From positions 1 to 40,610 of IMG/VR virus record IMGVR_UViG_3300032799_000093: a DNA stretch of 40,610 bases; one strand, written 5' to 3'. Origin of the DNA: a virus. Both the position numbers and the translations under genes were made by a program. Under the pieces are notes generated by a model. It saw nothing but the letters and a program-made list of their open reading frames with translations, was not told where the DNA came from and did no database searches. This document shows, in pieces, positions 1 through 6,944 of the stretch (position 1 is its first letter; each line of letters starts with the position of its first letter).

Positions 1-1
1 A

Positions 2-418
2 AGGGGCAAGCTCGCAGAGCGTGGCCTGGTGCAGCTCATCAAGGCTGAGGAGAATCTGCCGACATCCTTCGATGGCGAGGCCGTGGACAGCAAGGAAGAG
101 GCAAGGGCCGGAGTGGGCTTGTGGCAGATCGGCTACACCTTCGACTTCCATGTGCCCGTCTTTGGCGGGCGCAGCGTGCGCGGCGGCCAGGTGCTCGACT
201 TCCTGGTGCACACGACTCCGCTCTGGCGTCCGCTCTACGTTCAGAGCGCCTACTGGCACCATCCAACCAAGTCGCCCGACGACACGCTTGAGATCAGCAG
301 GGTCAGGACTAGGATGGCGCACTATTGGGGCCCGCCGGCTGAGATTTGGGACTACGAGCTCACGTCCATCGAGGTCGCGATCATGAATCTGTTGGAGCTA
401 TTCGGGAGGCCGGGATGA
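2..418 (+). CDS. Conserved phage protein, 5'-truncated here (start lies at 40377 on the circular molecule)
   Basis: The frame is open from the first bases, so the window edge cuts the gene. The same gene begins at 40377; joined across the ends (44 nt + 418 nt) it gives 153 residues without breaking frame. It has a compact GGR.RGGQVLDFLV segment followed by LYVQSAYWH, an Asp-rich stretch and a C-terminal helix. From memory, GG.V.DF...YWH patterns occur in phage proteins resembling small endonucleases of the Vsr/PD-(D/E)XK type. The Asp of LDFLV could be catalytic, but no complete active site is visible, so this is a weak suggestion. It follows the large tail gene and shares an ATGA with the next gene, so it belongs to the late operon. 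The N-terminal third differs between the two contig ends. Confidence 0.75.
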   Translation, partial: RGKLAERGLVQLIKAEENLPTSFDGEAVDSKEEARAGVGLWQIGYTFDFHVPVFGGRSVRGGQVLDFLVHTTPLWRPLYVQSAYWHHPTKSPDDTLEISRVRTRMAHYWGPPAEIWDYELTSIEVAIMNLLELFGRPG

Positions 419-780
419 TCCCAGGGCACTACGACATACCCATCAAGCAGGGTGACGATTGGGAAATGAATGTGTACGTCGAGGAGGACGATGGTTCCCC
501 TCGCAATCTCACCGGCTACGTTGCCTTCATGCACATCCGGGCTCGCGTCGAGGCCGGGCTGGAGAAGGAGCTGAGCACCAGCAGCGGCATCACGATCACC
601 GGGGCGACCGGGTTGCTGGCGATCAAGATGGCCTACAGCGAAACGGCGCTCCTGACTTTCCGGCGCGGGGTCTATGACCTGCATCTGCACAAGTCGGGTT
701 CACCTGACATCCATGCCTGCATCCTGGAGGGCGACGTGGTGATGAGTCAGCTTGTCACCCGAGGAGTGACCTGGCCGTGA
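415..780 (+). CDS. Small tail/baseplate-associated protein, beta-rich (BppU N-terminus-like)
   Basis: 121 residues starting at the ATG that overlaps the previous stop as ATGA; a longer frame from 346 would overlap the upstream gene by 73 nt. The order is QGDDW at the start, LTGY near residue 35, a Gly/Thr-rich middle (GITITGATG), then GVYDLHLH and a closing EGDVVMSQLVTRGV. This is the pattern of small phage beta-sandwich proteins (QGD... LTGY... YDL... L.G.V.....VTR) found beside tail fibres and related to N-terminal domains of baseplate upper proteins. Its stop overlaps the GTG of the next, fibre-like gene. The role as tail accessory or fibre adaptor is inferred from family resemblance and position. 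Confidence 0.7.
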   Translation: MIPGHYDIPIKQGDDWEMNVYVEEDDGSPRNLTGYVAFMHIRARVEAGLEKELSTSSGITITGATGLLAIKMAYSETALLTFRRGVYDLHLHKSGSPDIHACILEGDVVMSQLVTRGVTWP

Positions 781-1685
781 GACTCCGAATCGAGGAAGTA
801 ATCACGAACGTCACGCCGCAGGAGATCAAGTCCACCATCCTGACGATTGCGCCATTCGACCAGGCATCAACCGCCATCCCGAAGGCGATTGGCACGGCGA
901 AGGGCGACCTAGTGGGCTTCTCGGCTTCGGCAACGCCGGTGCGCGTGCCTGCTCCTAGCACGGATGGACAAGTGCTCATGGCGGACTCCGCTGAAACGGC
1001 TGGCATGAAGTGGGCCGGCGGTGTCGGAGGGAGCAAGCTGCTAACGTTCATGTTTGGCGATGGAATCAGCGCGATTGTGCCCGACACGATGGCAAGCCTG
1101 ACGTGGTTGTTGTCTGTCCTAACGCTAGAGGAGTGGGAAGTCATTGAGGTCAAGAACAACACCGGCTATATCGAGTTCTTGCTGTGCGTGGACAGCTATG
1201 CCAATGCGCCAGCTGGTCCAGCTGATGACATTGTGGGCGTCCATCTTGGCGGGACACGGCCTAAGCTAAATAGCGCCGTGAAAGCACAATCAACTGCGGT
1301 GGACTTTGACGATAAGACCGTGGCGCACGCGGAGCATCTGGTCGTGATCGCGTCGGGCTACCTCGGCGCGCTCACTTTCTCTGGCGCTGGCTTAGACGAT
1401 ATGGAGCATGGGCGAAACTCGCGCTTCACCCTCGGCGCGAATGTCAACTACAAGGTTGAGATCGACGGCGTAGGATCGCCCAACACTTTCAGGTGGTCTG
1501 ACGATGGTGGATCCACGTGGGACGCATCGACAGTCTCTATCACCGGCGCAGATCAGGCGCTCAACAACGGGGTCACGATCCGCTTCGCGGCTACTACTGG
1601 ACACACATCAACGAATAGCTGGAGCTGGACGGCCAGGGCAATCACCGCGAAGCAGGTGCACGTTACGTTGATGGGATCGGTCTAG
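777..1685 (+). CDS. Putative tail fibre / receptor-binding protein
   Basis: 302 residues, GTG start overlapping the previous TGA (GTGA). Around residues 42-80 it carries the fibre-type repeat phrase GDLVGFSASATPVRV...DGQVLMADSAE..G.KW, common in phage tail-fibre and collar proteins. The remainder is beta-rich and Gly/Thr/Ser-rich, with GSPNTFRWSDDGGSTWD near residue 240 resembling carbohydrate-binding or Ig-like folds. There is no catalytic motif and no intramolecular chaperone. The gene sits between a small baseplate-like protein and a glycosyltransferase-like gene, which fits host recognition. Being fairly short, it could be one of several decorating fibres rather than the main receptor binder. 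Confidence 0.65.
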   Translation: MRLRIEEVITNVTPQEIKSTILTIAPFDQASTAIPKAIGTAKGDLVGFSASATPVRVPAPSTDGQVLMADSAETAGMKWAGGVGGSKLLTFMFGDGISAIVPDTMASLTWLLSVLTLEEWEVIEVKNNTGYIEFLLCVDSYANAPAGPADDIVGVHLGGTRPKLNSAVKAQSTAVDFDDKTVAHAEHLVVIASGYLGALTFSGAGLDDMEHGRNSRFTLGANVNYKVEIDGVGSPNTFRWSDDGGSTWDASTVSITGADQALNNGVTIRFAATTGHTSTNSWSWTARAITAKQVHVTLMGSV

Positions 1686-2557
1686 TGGCAGACCGTCTGA
1701 GTATTCCCGGATTCCTGGTCGAGCCGGCTGTTGACGATCTCGATGGCGTGGTGGACGACATGACGCCATTGGCCGTACCGCTGCCGAAGGCTGATCGGAT
1801 ATGGGTGATCGGAAACGGGCCAGGACTGAGAGCTGAGGATCTGACGGCGCTGCATGAGCGCGGCGAGATCTGTGTTGGCATGAATCGGATCCACCTGGTT
1901 TATGATCGCACCCCCTGGCGACCGCACGCCTACTTCCTGGGCGACACCCGTGGCAACATGGCGTGGGCTCAGGATGTGCTGTTTCACGCGGCGCAAGGAT
2001 ACCGCTGCTTCATCAAGAATCTGATCCTCGGCGGCATGACGCCGTACTGCGACCACGCAACCGGCAGTTGGACGGATGAAGCGTGGGCGGAGAACGTAGT
2101 CCCGCTGGCGGAGTGTCGGCATGACTACCTGGATCTGCGACCGCCGCGACGTTGGCACGCGCCTTACCTGTGCTGCTTCGCGGGCTCGATGAACGTGGCT
2201 CTCCAGGCTGCGGTGCTTTCTAAGCGCAAGCATGTGATCCTGCTCGGTGTCGATCATTCGTGGCAAGTGCGCGACCGGGCTGGCACGGCAGATCCCAACC
2301 ACTTCGATCCGCGCTACGATGGAGGGCTGGAGCACGGTGAGCTCAACGGGCAATCCATCAGCCACAGTCAAGCCTTTGTGGTGGTAAGCGAGAGGGCTAT
2401 CGAGAAGAACGAGGCGGAAGCGGTGTACCTGCATCGCTTGGCGGCTCGGGAGGCAGCGGCGAGAGGCGTGCTCATCATCAATGCCTCCAGGGAGACGCGC
2501 CTATCAACCTACCCGAGAGCCGACTTCGAGGAGTTGGTTCATGACGACGCAGTATGA
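1685..2557 (+). CDS. DUF115 / CST-I-like glycosyltransferase-fold protein
   Basis: 290 residues; the GTG start shares one base with the preceding stop (TAGTG). A nucleotide-binding-like strand-loop is seen at residues 39-48 (IWVIGNGPGL), followed by ICVGMNRI, an Asp-containing YFLGDTRG, and later VILLGVDHSW with DPNHFDPRY. This order (GNGPS/GL near the start, G.NR, then LGVDH and a Tyr/Asp/His-rich segment) is that of DUF115 and CST-I/GT42-like enzymes, which move sugars or related groups from nucleotide donors. A glycosyltransferase next to a fibre gene could modify phage fibres or the host envelope; substrate and direction are inference. No signal peptide or membrane segment is visible. Confidence 0.6.
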   Translation: MADRLSIPGFLVEPAVDDLDGVVDDMTPLAVPLPKADRIWVIGNGPGLRAEDLTALHERGEICVGMNRIHLVYDRTPWRPHAYFLGDTRGNMAWAQDVLFHAAQGYRCFIKNLILGGMTPYCDHATGSWTDEAWAENVVPLAECRHDYLDLRPPRRWHAPYLCCFAGSMNVALQAAVLSKRKHVILLGVDHSWQVRDRAGTADPNHFDPRYDGGLEHGELNGQSISHSQAFVVVSERAIEKNEAEAVYLHRLAAREAAARGVLIINASRETRLSTYPRADFEELVHDDAV

Positions 2558-3200
2558 GTATCTAGGCACGGCCTCGGGGCAGGAGGATTGGGGGGGCAGC
2601 AAGCAGATCACGGTGGCTGCGGTGGAGTTTTCTGAGCTGTGGGTTGCCGTTGGGTATGGGATCTCCACCCCGTACTTGCAGATTGATGGTGCTGGAGTAA
2701 CCGACGAATACCGAGCCAGTACGGGGTGGGATGGCGTGGCGATGGGCTGGAAGATTGTCCCCTCGGGTTCTCACACGGTCCTGGTCTATAACGGCAGCGA
2801 CAGCTGTGGCGTGGCGGTGATGCGCTTCAAGAATCACAAGGGTACGCCCTACCTCGACACCGGAGCAGAGGGTATTGCCTACGGCACAGAGGCACCATTC
2901 CCCAATCAGGATCTCACGGCTAAGGCTGGTGGCCTGGCGACGGCTTGTAAGGTTACTGCCTCAACGGGTCGAGGCGCTTATCTCTCTACGGGCGGAACGA
3001 TCCTCGGATCATTCACGCATAGAACCCCGTGCGATATGTCAAATGGTGAGTTCCATTGGGGATACAAGATCCCGACCGTGGATTCAACGACCGAGGAGTG
3101 TTCCTGGACGCAGGACAGCTATACTACGAAGGGCCAAGTCGCGATTCACATGAGCTTCGCTCCTATGGATGCGCTAGCTCACCAGCCTCAAGTGATCTAG
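2541..3200 (+). CDS. Putative tail-associated structural protein, beta-rich
   Basis: 219 residues from the ATG at 2541, overlapping the previous gene by 17 nt; a longer frame from 2481 would run 77 nt into the glycosyltransferase gene. The sequence is rich in Gly, Thr, Ser and aromatic residues with no long helices (for example WVAVGYGI near residue 34 and GSHTVLVYNGSDS near 80), which suggests a jelly-roll or beta-sandwich. No enzymatic motif is visible. Its place between the fibre/glycosyltransferase genes and the lysin suggests a tail or fibre component. I do not recognise the family. Confidence 0.6.
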   Translation: MTTQYEYLGTASGQEDWGGSKQITVAAVEFSELWVAVGYGISTPYLQIDGAGVTDEYRASTGWDGVAMGWKIVPSGSHTVLVYNGSDSCGVAVMRFKNHKGTPYLDTGAEGIAYGTEAPFPNQDLTAKAGGLATACKVTASTGRGAYLSTGGTILGSFTHRTPCDMSNGEFHWGYKIPTVDSTTEECSWTQDSYTTKGQVAIHMSFAPMDALAHQPQVI

Positions 3201-3209
3201 GAGGAGCCG

Positions 3210-3917
3210 ATGGCAACGTTGCAGCCTGTGTGGAAGCCGAACCCGAAGGATCCTCGCCCTTTGTTCGTGGACATCAGCCGGCACCAGGGGCGGATCAACT
3301 TCGCCAAGCTGCGGGCCTACCTGGATCCCGCGGTGCAGGCTATCGCGATCCGGGCAGGGATCGGGATGGACTATCTCGACTCGAACCTGATCTACAACTA
3401 CGAGAGCGCTGCTCGGTTGGAGTGGCCGGTGCAGATCTACCATGTGTGGCATCCGGCCTACGGGGTGACTGAGCACCTGCGTCACCTGGAGCGCATCTAC
3501 AAGCTCATCCGTCCGATCAAGGAGCCGGAGGGCCCGCCCATCGGGGATGTCGAGCTCAAGGGCAACCTGACGAAGCAGAAGTATTCCAGTCGGATCGACA
3601 GCTACCGCAAGGGAGCGGTCGATGTGTGTGGTCGCCAGGCCGTGATCTACTCACGCGTGAAGTGGCTGCTCGACAACCTCCAGACGCAACCCTGGATGGC
3701 GACAGCTCAATGGATCCTGGCGCAATACACCTGGACTGGACGAGAACACCCTGGGCCCTACCTCATGCACCCAATGATCCCGCGATTCCAGATCGTCGCC
3801 ATGCAAACATCGCAGCGCGGGGATGGCCGGCTGATGGGAACCGAAAGCCGAGCTCTCGACTTCGACCGATGGATGCAGGGCGGCACGGCTTGGGGGGTCT
3901 ACTGGCATGGGGGTTGA
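3210..3917 (+). CDS. Endolysin, GH25-type (muramidase-like)
   Basis: 235 residues, start fixed by AGGAGG about 8 nt upstream. The layout follows glycoside hydrolase family 25: FVDISRHQG with Asp21 at the first strand end, AIAIRAGIG..MDYLD at residues 44-57, IYHVWHP at 76-82, and IGDVELKG containing the D-x-E pair (Asp113/Glu115) typical of the catalytic centre. The C-terminal part has WILAQYT and a terminal ALDFDRW, also usual in this family. It would cleave the glycan strand of peptidoglycan to release progeny. There is no separate cell-wall-binding domain and no signal peptide, so a holin is needed; two membrane proteins follow directly. Confidence 0.85.
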   Translation: MATLQPVWKPNPKDPRPLFVDISRHQGRINFAKLRAYLDPAVQAIAIRAGIGMDYLDSNLIYNYESAARLEWPVQIYHVWHPAYGVTEHLRHLERIYKLIRPIKEPEGPPIGDVELKGNLTKQKYSSRIDSYRKGAVDVCGRQAVIYSRVKWLLDNLQTQPWMATAQWILAQYTWTGREHPGPYLMHPMIPRFQIVAMQTSQRGDGRLMGTESRALDFDRWMQGGTAWGVYWHGG

Positions 3918-4194
3918 CCAAGACGTTGAGCGACATGAGCGAGTGATCTACGGCGGAAACGGCCAGGGCAGCGGGATCCTGGGGAGGTTGGACAAGGTGG
4001 AGACGTACATGGAAGATCTCAGGGAAGAGAGAAAGGAGGCGCGAGAGAGTAGGCACAAGATCATGACCGCGATTATCTCCGGCATCGTGATCCAGCTGGT
4101 CGTGCTGCTCGGCGTGTTGGCGGCGAGCGGCTTCGAGCATCGGCTGATCGAGCAGGCGGTAATCGCAATCGTCACGGCCACCCCTAGCCCGTAG
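3907..4194 (+). CDS. One-TM lysis accessory protein (XhlA-like)
   Basis: 95 residues, overlapping the end of the endolysin gene. Residues 1-50 are charged and helical (RLDKVETYMEDLREERKEAR), followed by one hydrophobic segment at about residues 53-75 (IMTAIISGIVIQLVVLLGVL) and a short tail. A soluble coiled coil followed by one membrane helix is the layout of XhlA-type haemolysin/holin accessory proteins found between endolysin and holin. The function is inferred from this architecture and position; the sequence is too general to exclude another membrane-anchored role. Confidence 0.65.
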   Translation: MGVDQDVERHERVIYGGNGQGSGILGRLDKVETYMEDLREERKEARESRHKIMTAIISGIVIQLVVLLGVLAASGFEHRLIEQAVIAIVTATPSP

Positions 4195-4222
4195 GCGTGG
4201 TATCCTAAGTTGGAGGTGCGAA

Positions 4223-4603
4223 GTGGAGTTCACAGCTGAACAGCTCATCTTGATCGGGATTGTTGCGGTGATTGTTGGTTTCATCGTGTCAGCGGTCGTG
4301 CAGGTGATCCTGTGGATCGCGATGAAGGCGGGAAAGCCCATCGACGCAGACAAGGCCAAGCAGACTGTTCTGTTTTGGGTGGCCTTCCTCGCGTCGCTGG
4401 TCCTGGCTTTCACTTGGGCCAAGCCTGTATTCCCACCGATCCCACCCTTCGGCGGCGATGCGTTCGGGTTCATCATGGCGCTCCTACAATGGACGGTCAC
4501 GTTCTTGGCCGTGGTTGGAGGCCTGATGTCCCAGGCTCACTTGATCTACAAAGCGGTCCTCAAGGAGATCGTCTACCCGAAGTTGCCAATCCTCCGCCTG
4601 TAG
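4223..4603 (+). CDS. Holin, three predicted membrane segments
   Basis: 126 residues, GTG start with TGGAGG about 7 nt upstream. Three hydrophobic stretches are visible at about residues 7-33 (LILIGIVAVIVGFIVSAVVQ...), 48-64 (VLFWVAFLASLVLAFTW) and 83-102 (IMALLQWTVTFLAVVGGL), with a charged loop between the first two. Small size, three helices and a location right after endolysin and XhlA-like genes support a holin that permeabilises the membrane for the lysin. It is the last gene of this plus-strand block and is followed by two strong hairpins. Confidence 0.7.
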   Translation: MEFTAEQLILIGIVAVIVGFIVSAVVQVILWIAMKAGKPIDADKAKQTVLFWVAFLASLVLAFTWAKPVFPPIPPFGGDAFGFIMALLQWTVTFLAVVGGLMSQAHLIYKAVLKEIVYPKLPILRL

Positions 4604-4641
4604 CCCCGCCAGCCTACAGGTGCTCTCTCCTCTTTCTCGAC

Positions 4642-4671
4642 GCCTCCCGCCGCCTCCCTCCGGCGGGAGGC
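4642..4671. terminator. Strong hairpin between convergent genes
   Basis: A perfect 11-bp stem (arms 4642-4652 and 4661-4671) with an 8-nt loop follows the holin stop by about 40 nt. The following bases, TCGATTCTC, are only mildly T-rich. The position at the end of the plus-strand late block suggests transcription termination. Confidence 0.5.
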
Positions 4672-4728
4672 TCGATTCTCATGGGCGACCGGGATCCAGC
4701 TCGCCGGCGGCAGCGAAATCCTAGAGCA

Positions 4729-4752
4729 AACAGGCCCCTTCCGGGGCCTGTT
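4729..4752. terminator. Second, perfectly symmetric hairpin, possibly bidirectional
   Basis: A perfect 10-bp stem (AACAGGCCCC / GGGGCCTGTT) closes a TTCC tetraloop. It lies between the end of the plus-strand holin gene and the end of the minus-strand ribbon-helix-helix gene, so it could stop transcription from both sides. Neither flank has a clear T-run. Confidence 0.5.
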
Positions 4753-4777
4753 GGTGTCATGGGGCCAGTCCTGCGCC

Positions 4778-4990
4778 CTAGCGCTTCCTGGGGCTTCCTG
4801 GGGGTTTCGGGGCTTTCAGCTTGGCGGGGTGGTTCAAGTCGGTGTACGCCTGGCGGATCAGGGCCCGCAGCATGTCGCTGGTCCGCAGGCTGTAGGCCCG
4901 GCACACTTCTTCGAGCATGGCACCCTCCGCCTCCGAACAGCGAAAGCCGATCTGCACGATCCGGTCGTAGGTGATCTCCGGCTCCTTCAT
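4778..4990 (-). CDS. Small ribbon-helix-helix-like regulator
   Basis: 70 residues on the minus strand, the only minus-strand gene in the window. I chose the ATG at 4990 because GGAGGG lies about 6 nt upstream; a GTG at 5002 is an alternative. The core RIVQIGFRCSEAE (strand), then two helices ending LRTSDMLRALIRQAY, matches ribbon-helix-helix layout: a short basic strand, a helix, a turn, and a second helix. The last 20 residues are Pro/Lys-rich. It is divergent from the early operon and has a good promoter plus overlapping inverted repeats directly upstream. An autoregulated repressor or switch protein is the natural inference. No integrase accompanies it. Confidence 0.65.
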   Translation of the reverse strand: MKEPEITYDRIVQIGFRCSEAEGAMLEEVCRAYSLRTSDMLRALIRQAYTDLNHPAKLKAPKPPGSPRKR

Positions 4991-5007
4991 GGCACCCTCC
5001 ACCCAGG

Positions 5008-5036
5008 ATCCTACTCCCCTGGATCCAGATTGTCAA
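5008..5036 (-). promoter_or_regulatory. Sigma70-like promoter for the minus-strand regulator
   Basis: Read on the minus strand: TTGACA (5036-5031), exactly 17 nt, then TAGGAT (5013-5008). The predicted transcript start is near 5001, giving a very short leader before the ribosome site and the ATG at 4990. The -35 box lies inside one arm of the TTGTCAA/TTGACAA dyad. Confidence 0.6.
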
Positions 5037-5057
5037 ACACAGGCTTGACAACCTGTG
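5030..5057. promoter_or_regulatory. Overlapping inverted repeats, candidate operator
   Basis: Two interlocking dyads are visible: TTGTCAA (5030-5036) with TTGACAA (5045-5051), spacer 8 nt, and CACAGG (5038-5043) with CCTGTG (5052-5057), also spacer 8 nt. They lie between the minus-strand promoter and an extended -10 on the plus strand, so one bound protein could affect both directions. The adjacent ribbon-helix-helix protein is the obvious candidate ligand (inference). Confidence 0.5.
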
Positions 5058-5064
5058 GTAAGAT
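5056..5064 (+). promoter_or_regulatory. Extended -10 element for the early plus-strand operon
   Basis: TGGTAAGAT fits the extended -10 form TGnTAnnnT. No good -35 lies 17 nt upstream. Its left end overlaps the CACAGG/CCTGTG dyad. Transcription would begin near 5071, upstream of the small Cys-rich gene and recT. Confidence 0.35.
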
Positions 5065-5093
5065 CTAGTCGTCCGAACATGGCAGGGAAGCCA

Positions 5094-5360
5094 ATGCGAA
5101 TGCGATCAGCACAGACAGGGTTTGAGCGTAAGGGCACCATGCGCTACAGGATGGAGCAGCATGAGCTCGCCGTGTGGCCTCCGCCAGCTCGCAACATTGA
5201 GGGCTACTGCAACGTCACCCCGCATATTGCCGACGAAGAGTCCTGCCAGGCGAGCGAGTGCGTCTGTGGTGAGCCTTTGATGGCTGTGGCGCTGAAGCGA
5301 AATGGATCCTATCGAGTGTGGGCGGTGTGCCTCAACTGTTGCCTGGCGGTAGAGCTGTGA
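5094..5360 (+). CDS. Small Cys-rich (zinc-ribbon-like) early protein
   Basis: 88 residues from the ATG at 5094; other possible starts in frame are 5079, 5100 and 5139. I prefer 5094 because AGGGAAG lies just upstream and 5079 would be almost leaderless from the predicted promoter. Near residues 49-56 there is C.ASECVCGE and near 82-83 a CLNCC pair, giving a possible four-Cys zinc site. The product may bind DNA or a host protein; no family is recognised. It is the first gene of the rightward early block. Confidence 0.55.
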   Translation: MRMRSAQTGFERKGTMRYRMEQHELAVWPPPARNIEGYCNVTPHIADEESCQASECVCGEPLMAVALKRNGSYRVWAVCLNCCLAVEL

Positions 5361-5365
5361 GCTCA

Positions 5366-5446
5366 TTCCCGCTGAGCGGGAACGACGATCCCGCCGGCGG
5401 GAACAACGTCTACGGATACACCTAGTCCTATTCCCGCTGGCGGGAA
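5366..5446. repeat. Three palindromes of the form TCCCGC-N2-GCGGGA in front of recT
   Basis: Copy 1 is TTCCCGC TGA GCGGGAA (5366-5382), copy 2 is TCCCGCC GGCGGGA (5389-5402), copy 3 is TTCCCGC TG GCGGGAA (5431-5446). They fill most of the 98-nt gap before recT, and copy 3 ends 12 nt before the recT start. Candidate operators, iterons or RNA hairpins; sequence alone does not decide. Confidence 0.7.
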
Positions 5447-5458
5447 CGAGAGGGAGAC

Positions 5459-6676
5459 ATGGAAGCAAACGAGAAGGCTCTGGCGCTCTTTCATGGTGAC
5501 GCTGGTGATGCTCACCCCCTGGCGCGATGGGGTGAGGCGCGTGTGGTGCGAGCTTTGGCGACGCGGGTGATGCTTACGGACGGGCGGAAGGTGCCGTTGA
5601 ACGAGGGCGAGGCGATCTTGGTGGCGCAGGCGGCGCTGGCTTATCGGTTGGATCCCTTCATGGGCGAGATCGTGGCCTGGGTGAAGGAGCAGCAGAGCGG
5701 TCGGCGGATCCTGACGGTGATGAAGGGCCGCGATGGGGTGCTCAAGATCGCGAAGGCCAACGCCGCAGTTGAGGGAACCTACCTCGAAAACCCCCGCTTC
5801 TACCGAGTGATCGAGGAGCAACGGAAGCTGGCGCTCGGCGCGGGCAAGGACGACATGGTGATTGAGTGTTGGGTGCCCGACAAGAAATCGACCGACAGCT
5901 ACTATGAGCGCATCGCGATCTGCAAGGAGGCCGGCTACTCGAAGGTGGAGATTGACGAGAAGGTGGGCGCTACCCCGCCGGCGGATTATGGCCTGGGGAT
6001 CGTGACCGCAGACGAGATCGAGAACCGGCACTACTACCACAACAACAAGGGCGAGCGCACCGGGACTATCGACGTGAAGTTCACGGACGTGGAGCTCTGT
6101 CAGAAGCGGGCGATGATGGCTGCGCTTCGCAAGCGATGGGCGGCGCAGGAGTTTCTTGAGCCGGTCGGCGGATCCACCGACACCGACGACTACATCGTGG
6201 ACGCCGAGTGGATGGTGGTCGAGCCCGAGAAGGCGACGGATCCTGTTGAGCGAGCAGAGCGGGCGCAGGCTGGTCGAGAAGCGCTGTTCGGCGGCGGGCC
6301 CGTGGAGCAAGTCTCTCGCCCTTACCCTCCAGTCGTGGTGAAGAACAAGGTAGGGCGCAAGGTCGAGGAGGGAGCGAAGAAGAAGATCCAGCTGACGCAG
6401 GGACAGCGAGGTATGGTGATCGGCGCGATGAACGAGGCTTTGGGCGACGACAAGAAGCGGCACACCGTCCTCAAGTTCCTATTCAATACCGACAGCGCGA
6501 AGAACCTGGCGGATGCTGAGTTCTATGGCCTGATGGAGTGGCTGACGATCTCGAAGGACAGCGGCGGGACGTATCTGCCAAGCCCCATCGCTTGCCAGGA
6601 GCTTGAGCGCATCGTAACCGAGGCCATGACTGAGGCCCACGAAGGGACGTTGTTCGATGGAACAGCTGCACTTTGA
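5459..6676 (+). CDS. recT: RecT-family single-strand annealing protein
   Basis: 405 residues, start supported by GAGGGAG 5 nt upstream. Residues about 47-72 carry the RecT signature (LNEGEAILVAQAALAY.LDPFMGEI), followed by strands RRILTVMKGRDGVLKIAKAN, a middle YYERIAICKEAGY region, and FTDVELCQKRAMMAALRKRW near residue 215. RecT proteins anneal complementary single strands in phage recombination and replication. The C-terminal 150 residues (after VEPEKATDP) are an extra, charged region that includes KKKIQLTQGQRGMVIGAMNEAL and may be a separate interaction domain. No RecE/lambda-Exo-type nuclease gene is visible beside it, which is unusual because the two commonly pair. Confidence 0.8.
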   Translation: MEANEKALALFHGDAGDAHPLARWGEARVVRALATRVMLTDGRKVPLNEGEAILVAQAALAYRLDPFMGEIVAWVKEQQSGRRILTVMKGRDGVLKIAKANAAVEGTYLENPRFYRVIEEQRKLALGAGKDDMVIECWVPDKKSTDSYYERIAICKEAGYSKVEIDEKVGATPPADYGLGIVTADEIENRHYYHNNKGERTGTIDVKFTDVELCQKRAMMAALRKRWAAQEFLEPVGGSTDTDDYIVDAEWMVVEPEKATDPVERAERAQAGREALFGGGPVEQVSRPYPPVVVKNKVGRKVEEGAKKKIQLTQGQRGMVIGAMNEALGDDKKRHTVLKFLFNTDSAKNLADAEFYGLMEWLTISKDSGGTYLPSPIACQELERIVTEAMTEAHEGTLFDGTAAL

Positions 6677-6935
6677 GCTCGTCCAGAAGAAGAGGGTGCT
6701 GGTCGGCTATCAATGGACATTCGCCGGCCATGTGCGCGATGCGATTGCCAGGGCGACGAAGCACTACCTGGAACGCGACGGCACACGCTTCATCGAGGTC
6801 CGCATGAATCCTTTGGACTTCGAGAAGGCTGAGGTGCAGGACGATGAAAGGCTGTGGCTGATCGCTGACAAGACGATCCTGCCTCAGCACATCTATCTCA
6901 TCATGGCAGATCGGCACGACCTACACGAAAGCTAG
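6657..6935 (+). CDS. Hypothetical protein overlapping the recT end
   Basis: 92 residues, ATG inside the last 20 nt of recT, so probably translated by coupling. Mixed alpha/beta composition: HFELVQKKRVLVGYQWTFAGHV at the start, EVRMNPLDFEKAEV in the middle, ending IYLIMADRHDLHES. No motif is recognised. Position suggests a recombination or replication accessory role only by association. Confidence 0.6.
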   Translation: MEQLHFELVQKKRVLVGYQWTFAGHVRDAIARATKHYLERDGTRFIEVRMNPLDFEKAEVQDDERLWLIADKTILPQHIYLIMADRHDLHES

Positions 6936-6944
6936 GAGGGAAAC

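Noticed and set aside
5363-6463. Antisense frame of 366 codons over recT
   Set aside because: Shadow of the recT codon pattern; His/Leu/Arg-rich composition typical of antisense frames.
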